From Gammaproteobacteria bacterium (GTDB lineage Bacteria; Pseudomonadota; Gammaproteobacteria; Pseudomonadales; Pseudohongiellaceae), in contig PBHS01000050.1 in the NCBI GenBank assembly GCA_002719575.1, positions 1-9,215 of the forward strand: a stretch of DNA of 9,215 bases. Direction: 5' to 3'. Numbering within the stretch: the first letter of the stretch is position 1; each line of letters starts with the position of its first letter. Positions 1 to 5,297 of this stretch are shown one piece after another. The position numbers and the translations under genes were made by a program. Below the pieces are notes generated by a model. It had not been told where the DNA came from. It saw only the letters and a list, made by a program, of their open reading frames with translations, and did not search any database.

Positions 1-2
1 CA

Positions 3-95
3 GATTCAGTAGTCTTTGGCATGCAATACGCTGCATTCAACCAGCGTTGCCAAGCCTTTGTCTTGGCTCCCCAACTAGACCCGCACTTGCGCTGA
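3..95 (+). CDS. possible C-terminal end of a gene cut by the left edge
   Basis: One forward frame is open from the window edge to a TGA at 93-95. It would encode about 30 residues with an ordinary mix of hydrophobic and polar residues, including FGMQYAAFNQ and ending LDPHLR. If real, it is the tail of a rightward gene facing the nucleotidase gene, leaving a convergent gap of about 190 bases. I do not recognise the family. A second forward frame is open to about base 139 but has a less protein-like composition, rich in Leu, Pro and Cys, and one reverse frame is also open. The call therefore rests only on composition and on being open, which is weak evidence at this length. Confidence 0.3.
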   Translation, partial: DSVVFGMQYAAFNQRCQAFVLAPQLDPHLR

Positions 96-157
96 AGATT
101 TGTGATCCTGCCCTTTCGACTCTCGAGGTCTCTGACTAATTATTGTCGGCATTTTCA

Positions 158-189
158 CGTGGAACATCAAGTGTGTCGCCGTGGAACAT
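158..189. repeat. 10-base direct repeat, CGTGGAACAT twice
   Basis: CGTGGAACAT occurs at 158-167 and again at 180-189. The starts are 22 bases apart, close to two helical turns. A weaker partial match (CGTGAA) follows at 198. The repeat lies in the gap downstream of the leftward nucleotidase gene. The spacing would suit a dimeric DNA-binding protein, but no promoter is evident nearby and chance is a fair alternative. Confidence 0.35.
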
Positions 190-283
190 TGTCACACCGT
201 GAATTTAATTGTGTTGGCGCAGGGCTGATCGTGAGTACAACCGCTACTAACAGCGACGTCAAGGGGATTTAAGCCGTCGAATC

Positions 284-1195
284 TCACGAATTTGCAGCGC
301 CGTGCGGAACATGACCAGTTGCTACGTGATGTCGCGCAGATTCACAGTGGCCTTGTTGATCATCGAAAAACACGTCAGCGTCAAAGGCTTGAAGAAACTC
401 ACCTTTTGCCAGCCCCCCAAGAAAAAGAGACTCGTCAATCCTAATATCCCAGGCACGTAAAGTGCGCACCACCCGCTCGTGGGCCGGGGCCGCTCTTGCA
501 GTCACCAGGCAGGTTCTGATTGGAGTTTCGCCAGATGGAAAGGCCCGCTGAAACTGCTGTAATGCGTGCAAAAATGGCTTGAATGGCCCGCCCGCGAGTG
601 GCTGAGACGCGGCGTCACGTTCATTTTGAGTGAAAGCCTCTAGTCCTCGGTTCTTAAATATTTTTTCTGAATCGTCTGAAAACAGAACCGCGTCCCCATC
701 GAACGCGATTTTGAGGATTTGCTCTTCTGTGTTGGTTTTTACTGAAGGCAGAATCGTCGCGGCAGCCACGCCCAATTCCAGAGCCTGCCGTACATCCGCG
801 CCATCGGTAGACAAAAATAAATGGCTATTAAAAGCCTGAATATAGCGATACGGGCTGTCACCGCTGCAGAACGCAGCTCGCGTTATGTTTAGATTATAAT
901 GTTCTATTGAATTAAACACTCTCAGCCCTGTATCAGCGCTGTTTCGCGACAGAAGAATGACTTCGACTGGAGATCTTTCAATTAGTTTGTTCAGGTTCAG
1001 CAATTTCTCGACAAGATGAAAAGCCACGCCTGGCAGTAACGGTTCATCTTCATGCTTGATCTGGTACCTCTGGTAAGCCGCAAGCCCTTGCTTTTCATAT
1101 ATTGCGTGGCTTTCTGCAAGATCAAAGAGTGCGCGGGATGAAATCGCTATAACTAGGGGGTCAATATCGGGAAATGTCACGGAAACCACCAACAA
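284..1195 (-). CDS. cytosolic 5'-nucleotidase, cN-I (NT5C1) family
   Basis: This protein of up to 303 residues should hydrolyse nucleoside 5'-monophosphates (AMP or IMP in characterised relatives) to nucleosides and phosphate in the cytoplasm. The N-terminus carries the family signature LVIAISSRALFDL (about residues 14-26), followed by YQRYQIKHEDEPLLPGVAF (41-59). LLSRNSADTGLRVF lies at 81-94. The HAD-type catalytic motif AFDGDAVLFSD is at 164-174, with the nucleophile and acid/base aspartates in DGD. A later block, VTARAAPAHERVVRTLRAW, is at 231-249, and the acidic VFFDDQ is at 275-280. The length is normal for bacterial members. There is no signal peptide or membrane segment. The reading frame contains no ATG near its start: TTG at 1195 and 1192, and GTG at 1189 and 1180, are the candidates. 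GTG at 1180 places the start eight residues before LVIAIS, as I recall for relatives. The gene lies 102 bases downstream of msrA on the same strand, so shared transcription is possible. The family call is firm; the preferred nucleotide is not known. Confidence 0.92.
   Translation of the reverse strand: MLVVSVTFPDIDPLVIAISSRALFDLAESHAIYEKQGLAAYQRYQIKHEDEPLLPGVAFHLVEKLLNLNKLIERSPVEVILLSRNSADTGLRVFNSIEHYNLNITRAAFCSGDSPYRYIQAFNSHLFLSTDGADVRQALELGVAAATILPSVKTNTEEQILKIAFDGDAVLFSDDSEKIFKNRGLEAFTQNERDAASQPLAGGPFKPFLHALQQFQRAFPSGETPIRTCLVTARAAPAHERVVRTLRAWDIRIDESLFLGGLAKGEFLQAFDADVFFDDQQGHCESARHHVATGHVPHGAANS
1178..1190 (-). promoter_or_regulatory. likely ribosome binding site and GTG start of the nucleotidase
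   Basis: On the reverse strand GGTGG (1190-1186) sits five bases before a GTG codon (1180-1178) that is in frame with the nucleotidase. The TTG codons at 1195 and 1192 have no recognisable Shine-Dalgarno sequence upstream, where the sequence reads CCATCCGTTCTGCTG. This start would give a 298-residue protein beginning (M)TFPDIDPLVIAIS. GGTGG is only a partial match to the consensus, so the choice is an inference. Confidence 0.45.
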
Positions 1196-1297
1196 CAGCA
1201 GAACGGATGGAGTGTATCAGACCGCGCCGCAAAGTGCCTTGACACCACGAAACCGGGCCGTTCATAAAGCATTGAAATTCTATGGGCCCCGCTTCAG

Positions 1298-1951
1298 TTA
1301 AGAGCTTGAATTGAGTTCATAGCAAACGCCAGTGCCAGCTAGGCCGCAGTAGCCGCCAGGGTTTTTGGCAAGATACTGTTGATGATAATCCTCGGCGTAG
1401 TAAAAGTTGCATAAAACACTGATTTCTGTAGTTATAGTACCGAAAGACTTATCAAGTAACGCCTGTTGAAATTGCCTCAGGCTTGCGGTGGCAACGTCAG
1501 ACTGATCAGCATCTGTACAATATATCGCAGAACGATATTGTGTACCCAAATCATTTCCTTGCCGCATGCCTTGCGTGGGATCATGGGCCTGCCAGAATAC
1601 TGCGAGTAAATGTTCATACGTTATGAGTTCGGGATCATAAAAAACCAATACGACCTCTGTGTGACCTGTTTTACCGCTACAGACGTCTTCATAGCTTGGG
1701 TTTTTTGTGATCCCCCCTGCATAACCTACTGCTGTGCTGAATACCCCATGCAATTCCCAGAAAAGACGTTCTGCGCCCCAAAAACAGCCCAAGCCAAACA
1801 CTGCCTTTTTCAGATTTGCTGGCACGGGCTCTTCGATCGGATTCCCGTTGACAAAATGCTCTCGGGTAAACTGGTTTGGATAGGCCCGGTCGGGCAATGC
1901 GGTCTCGATAGAAGGTAGCTCAACTGGTTTCTTACTCGTGCCAAAAAACAT
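1298..1951 (-). CDS. msrA: peptide-methionine (S)-S-oxide reductase MsrA
   Basis: MsrA reduces the S-epimer of methionine sulfoxide, free or in proteins, using thioredoxin to recycle its disulfides. It is a cytoplasmic repair enzyme for oxidative damage. The 217 residues match the length and order of the E. coli enzyme. An N-terminal extension of about 48 residues precedes the catalytic motif [11 protein letters not shown] (55-65, nucleophile Cys56). VGYAGG (75-80), the conserved glutamate of GHTEV (Glu99), [22 protein letters not shown] (123-144) and [20 protein letters not shown] follow. The recycling cysteines Cys202 and Cys210 are eight residues apart, as in E. coli. The ATG start at 1951 is preceded on the reverse strand by the purine-rich AAGGAAAGAAG. 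There is no MsrB domain or msrB neighbour, so the R-epimer must be handled elsewhere. Regulation is not evident, although a 16-base palindrome lies upstream in the divergent region. Confidence 0.98.
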   Translation of the reverse strand: MFFGTSKKPVELPSIETALPDRAYPNQFTREHFVNGNPIEEPVPANLKKAVFGLGCFWGAERLFWELHGVFSTAVGYAGGITKNPSYEDVCSGKTGHTEVVLVFYDPELITYEHLLAVFWQAHDPTQGMRQGNDLGTQYRSAIYCTDADQSDVATASLRQFQQALLDKSFGTITTEISVLCNFYYAEDYHQQYLAKNPGGYCGLAGTGVCYELNSSS

Positions 1952-2029
1952 ATCTTCTTTCCTTTTGAATTAGGACCATCTGATGGAGGGATTATCAGCT
2001 AGGTCGCTTATCGGCTCGCATTGTGTGTC

Positions 2030-2045
2030 CAAGGCAATTGCCTTG
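2030..2045. promoter_or_regulatory. perfect 16-base palindrome, candidate operator
   Basis: CAAGGCAATTGCCTTG is identical to its own reverse complement over all 16 bases, with no spacer. It lies about 80 bases upstream of the msrA start and about 215 bases upstream of the epoxide hydrolase start. Such symmetric sites are often bound by homodimeric regulators. There is no T-run on either side, so a terminator is unlikely. The regulator is unknown, and no regulator gene lies in the window. Confidence 0.35.
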
Positions 2046-2099
2046 ATGAGTCCTCACTTCGCTAGCAGTCTTTTAAATGCATTGCAACGTGACCGGGGT

Positions 2100-2112
2100 G
2101 TCTTGTTAAGAC
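2100..2112. repeat. short inverted repeat GTCTT-gtt-AAGAC
   Basis: Five-base arms with a three-base loop lie in the msrA/epoxide hydrolase intergenic region. There is no following T-run, and extension of the stem by one base on each side fails. It may be part of an operator or a minor RNA hairpin in the rightward leader. Chance occurrence is quite possible. Confidence 0.25.
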
Positions 2113-2258
2113 TCCGCCTCAAGTCAGCTTTGTTACTGCTCCATGTTAGCAACGGTTCGAGAGGCAACTCTGGTTTGCTTTCAACACATCACGCCTGAGA
2201 TGATAGTCCATATTTTCCTAAACTTATTAACATTCGAAATTTAAGGGAGCAACGAACG

Positions 2259-3680
2259 ATGATTCCACGACTTCCAAGTAATCACTACTCGGCTTTTTTT
2301 ACTGAATTGGAGGAGTTTCGGGTGACTCGCGAATCTCATGGACTTGAAAATACCGAAACTCGGGGCTTTAGGGTAGATCTTCTACTCGCCTTTTTGCTGG
2401 CGTTAGCGACATGTCAATCTGCTGCAGCTCCGGATATCATGCAAGCAACGCGATCAGAAAACCTGCAAGACTTCACCGAATTACAAGACGCTGGACGCTT
2501 GAGCCAATTAGCTGATAACAACACTGAAATCCGACCCTTTAAAATAGAGGTGGATGAATCTGCAATCGATGATTTGCGAGCACGTTTGGCGTTGGCCCGA
2601 TTACCAGATAAAATATCGGGGAGCAGCTGGGACTACGGCACCGATCTGAGCTATCTGTCAGAGCTCCTTGACTACTGGCAAGCTGACTTTGACTGGCCCG
2701 CGCAGCAAGATGCTCTGAATGAATTTAACCAATACAAAACCACGCTGGATGCCATAAACCTTCATTTCATCCATCAAGAGTCCGATCATGCCGGCGCTAT
2801 TCCTCTGCTGTTGCTGCATGGTTGGCCGGGATCAATCAGCGAGTTTCAAAAAATCATCCCAGCATTGACTAACCCCGAGCTACATGGAGGTGGCACGGCT
2901 GATGCCTTTCACGTAATTGCCCCGTCATTACCGGGCTTTGGGTTTTCGTCCGCGCCCAAAAACCCTGGTTTTGGTCCTGAACAGATGGCTCTAACATTTG
3001 CTGCGTTGATGGAGCGATTGGGATATGAGCGCTATGCGCTTGCAGGTGGTGATTGGGGGGCGATCATAAACCGTCATCTCGCGAATCACTATCCAGAGCG
3101 CCTAATCGGTTTGCATTCGAACATGGTGCTTGCTAATCCTCCTTCCGACCCTGTGCGGAGGGATGCGGTTCCATCTGATGAAGCAGAAAAGGTAGAGGCC
3201 AGACGCTCTTTCATGCGAAACGAAATGGGCTATCAGCAGATACAAGGCACCAAGCCGCAGACCCTTGGCTATGGTTTGAATGACTCCCCCGCGGGGCTGG
3301 CTGCCTGGATTGTCGAAAAGTTTCACGGATGGAGTGACTTGCCGCAGGGAAGCCAGGGCAATTTGGGCAACAATTTCAGTAAAGATGAGATTCTGACTAA
3401 TATTTCAATTTATTGGTTTACCGGCAGCATTACCTCTTCGATGCGGATCTACTATGAGAACCGAAATAATACTCTTTTGAAACCGCTCGAATTTATCAAT
3501 GTGCCTACAGGTGCCGCAATATTTCCTGCGGAGATCTATATTCTGCCGAAAGCCTGGGTTGAGGCTGCGTATGACCTCAGACATTGGACTGTAATGCCGA
3601 AAGGGGGACATTTCGCAGCGCTCGAGCAGCCAGAATTTTACGTAAAGGATTTACGGGACTTTTATAAAAAATTACGTTGA
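2259..3680 (+). CDS. epoxide hydrolase, microsomal-type (EHN domain plus alpha/beta hydrolase)
   Basis: The enzyme should open epoxides to vicinal diols through a covalent ester on an aspartate. With an ATG start at 2259 it has 473 residues. The N-terminal EHN domain spans about 91-180 (IRPFKIEVDESAIDDLRARLALARLPD, then WDYG and YWQADFDWPAQQDALN). The alpha/beta-hydrolase domain follows, with the oxyanion motif HGWPGS (187-192), PSLPGFGFS (222-230) and the nucleophile Asp265 in GGDWGA. Candidate ring-opening tyrosines are in MRIYYENR (Tyr398/399). The charge-relay acid is probably Glu425 in FPAEI, by alignment with mammalian microsomal epoxide hydrolase, and the catalytic base is His451 in GGHFAALEQPE. 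A hydrophobic stretch, LLLAFLLALAT (41-51), followed by CQSAAAP looks like an export signal. It sits too far from the ATG start but fits a GTG start at 2322. The AbgT-type transporter gene follows after 35 bases. The natural substrate is unknown. Confidence 0.93.
   Translation: MIPRLPSNHYSAFFTELEEFRVTRESHGLENTETRGFRVDLLLAFLLALATCQSAAAPDIMQATRSENLQDFTELQDAGRLSQLADNNTEIRPFKIEVDESAIDDLRARLALARLPDKISGSSWDYGTDLSYLSELLDYWQADFDWPAQQDALNEFNQYKTTLDAINLHFIHQESDHAGAIPLLLLHGWPGSISEFQKIIPALTNPELHGGGTADAFHVIAPSLPGFGFSSAPKNPGFGPEQMALTFAALMERLGYERYALAGGDWGAIINRHLANHYPERLIGLHSNMVLANPPSDPVRRDAVPSDEAEKVEARRSFMRNEMGYQQIQGTKPQTLGYGLNDSPAGLAAWIVEKFHGWSDLPQGSQGNLGNNFSKDEILTNISIYWFTGSITSSMRIYYENRNNTLLKPLEFINVPTGAAIFPAEIYILPKAWVEAAYDLRHWTVMPKGGHFAALEQPEFYVKDLRDFYKKLR
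2309..2324 (+). promoter_or_regulatory. strong internal ribosome binding site and GTG start of the epoxide hydrolase
   Basis: GGAGGAG (2309-2315) lies six bases before an in-frame GTG (2322-2324), codon 22 of the longest frame. Starting here gives a 452-residue protein with a 19-residue N-terminal region before the hydrophobic core, much closer to a normal signal peptide than the 40 residues of the ATG form. The upstream ATG at 2259 also has a usable site (GGGAG at 2245-2249, nine bases away), so both forms could be made. I favour GTG as the main start of an exported enzyme. Confidence 0.55.
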
Positions 3681-3715
3681 ATCGCTGTTTAAAATCATTT
3701 GGAGAAAGCTAAAAC

Positions 3716-5290
3716 ATGCACGCCCTTCATCAACAGCCATCTGAGATAAAAGGCATACTGGCATGGATCGAACGCGCTGGAAATCGGCTTCCAGATCCAG
3801 TTTTCATTTTTTTTTATTGCATCGCTTCAGTCGTCGTGATCAGCGTTGTCTTATCGGCCATCGGGGTGTCAGCGATCCATCCAACACAGGTCGACGATTT
3901 AGGCAACGCGATCACAATTAGCGCAGAGAGCCTTCTGTCCACGGATAACATTCGGCGCTTACTGGTTGAGATGCCAGAGACATTTGCCGAATTTCATCCC
4001 CTTGGATATGTCCTTGTGGTGATGTTGGGCGCGGGAGTTGCCGAGCGCACGGGGTTGTTTGCCTCTGTGATGTCTGGGGCCGTGACACGAGCGCCCACAA
4101 GCCTTCTTACTCCGGTTGTTGCCCTGATTGGGATGGTCGGAAATCTAGCGGCGGACGCCGCGTATGTCGTTCTAATTCCGCTGGCCGGTGTGATTTTTTC
4201 TGCGGCTGGACGTCATCCTATCGCTGGTATTGCCGCCGCTTTTGCCGGCGTCTCGGGAGGCTTCTCAGCTAATCTTCTTCCCGGACAACTTGACGCTTTG
4301 CTGTTCGGTATCACAGAGGCAGCGGCAGAGTCTGTTCTGCCGACATGGGACGCGAATATTGCTGGTAACGCCTACTTTATTGTTGGTATGACGTTCGCTT
4401 TCCTGCCGGTGATCTGGCTAGTTACTGATAAACTCATCGAGCCTCGTCTGTCAGCCGTAAGTCGAGCAGATGAAGGAGGCCGTTCGATACAGAACCCAAA
4501 AGAGGCTAAAGCACCGCTTCTGCCCGATGAGATTCGCGGGCTAAAGCGGGCAGGACTAGCGTGTTTTGTAATAGTTTTGATCTGGATTATGCTATGTGTG
4601 ATACCTGGCACACCTTTGATAGATCAAGCGGCCAATCCCGAAGCACGTCTAAATCCTCTGTTTCGGTCTCTGGTTGCAGGATTTTTTGTCCTGTTTCTGG
4701 CTACCGGCTGGGCTTACGGTTCCGCCTCAGGGTCCGTTCAATCTCATCGCGATGTCGTTCGAATGATGAGTGAGGCCATGAGCGACCTCTCGTACTATCT
4801 GGTCCTGGCTTTTGCTGCGGCGCATTTTGTCGCAATGTTCAATTGGTCTAACCTTGGATTAATATTCGCTATAAAAGGGGCTGGAATACTTCAAGGTTCC
4901 AGTCTGCCAGACTCCCTCCTCTTAGCTTTAATCATTTTGTTCGGCGCATCGATCAATTTATTTATCGGTTCAGCCAGCGCGAAGTGGGCCTTATTAGCTC
5001 CGGTTCTGGTGCCGATGTTGATGTTGATCGGCCTGAGCCCGGAAATGAGTACTGCGGCGTATCGGGTTGGAGACGGCGCGACCAATATAATCACGCCTTT
5101 GATGCCCTACTTCCCTCTAATTCTTGTATTTTGTCAGAGATGGCAAAAGGATTTTGGACTCGGCAGTCTGGCAGCTACCATGCTGCCATATTCGTTGCTA
5201 CTACTCTTATCTGGTATTTTTATCACTATGGTGTGGGTAATTTTCGAGATCCCCCTCGGCCCCGGCGCAGCAGTGGAATTCAAGCTGTAG
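3716..5290 (+). CDS. AbgT-family transporter (p-aminobenzoyl-glutamate / antimetabolite transporter)
   Basis: This polytopic inner-membrane protein belongs to the AbgT family. Characterised members either take up p-aminobenzoyl-glutamate (E. coli AbgT) or export sulfonamide antimetabolites (YdaH, MtrF). The 524 residues are at the usual family size. Signatures in order are LAWIERAGNRLPDP (15-28), the first helix at about 29-50, GAGVAERTGLF (105-115), GNLAADAAYVVLIPL (142-156), GGFSANLLPGQLDALL (181-196), the cytoplasmic linker at about 240-275 and NLFIGSASAKWALLAPV (414-430). AAYRVGDGATNIITPLMPYF (447-466) is the family hallmark. The ATG start has GGAGA (3701-3705) ten bases upstream. It probably shares a transcript with the epoxide hydrolase gene. 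A run of nine T lies at 3807-3815 inside codons for IFFY near the N-terminus. The family is certain; direction and substrate cannot be told from sequence, and no abgA, abgB or abgR gene is present. Confidence 0.95.
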   Translation: MHALHQQPSEIKGILAWIERAGNRLPDPVFIFFYCIASVVVISVVLSAIGVSAIHPTQVDDLGNAITISAESLLSTDNIRRLLVEMPETFAEFHPLGYVLVVMLGAGVAERTGLFASVMSGAVTRAPTSLLTPVVALIGMVGNLAADAAYVVLIPLAGVIFSAAGRHPIAGIAAAFAGVSGGFSANLLPGQLDALLFGITEAAAESVLPTWDANIAGNAYFIVGMTFAFLPVIWLVTDKLIEPRLSAVSRADEGGRSIQNPKEAKAPLLPDEIRGLKRAGLACFVIVLIWIMLCVIPGTPLIDQAANPEARLNPLFRSLVAGFFVLFLATGWAYGSASGSVQSHRDVVRMMSEAMSDLSYYLVLAFAAAHFVAMFNWSNLGLIFAIKGAGILQGSSLPDSLLLALIILFGASINLFIGSASAKWALLAPVLVPMLMLIGLSPEMSTAAYRVGDGATNIITPLMPYFPLILVFCQRWQKDFGLGSLAATMLPYSLLLLLSGIFITMVWVIFEIPLGPGAAVEFKL

Positions 5291-5297
5291 CCGCAGT

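Larger units (their letters stand above)
1952..2258. other. divergent intergenic region between msrA and the epoxide hydrolase gene
   Basis: These 307 bases should hold the promoters of both flanking genes, which point away from each other. I find no convincing -35/-10 pair in either direction. What can be seen is a perfect 16-base palindrome at 2030-2045, a short hairpin-forming repeat at 2100-2112 and an AT-rich stretch at about 2209-2244, just before the GGGAG ribosome binding site of the rightward gene. A forward open frame at 1983-2198 resembles no known family and is probably not a gene. Confidence 0.6.

Noticed and set aside
1983..2198. Forward 71-codon open frame in the msrA/epoxide hydrolase gap
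   Set aside because: It matches no recognised family, has low-complexity Leu/Arg/Ser composition, lacks a good ribosome binding site and overlaps the region expected to hold both promoters.
2400..2420. Lipobox (LATC) in the epoxide hydrolase N-terminus
   Set aside because: Thr at the -1 position is not typical of lipoprotein signal peptidase sites, so an ordinary signal peptide or anchor is more likely.
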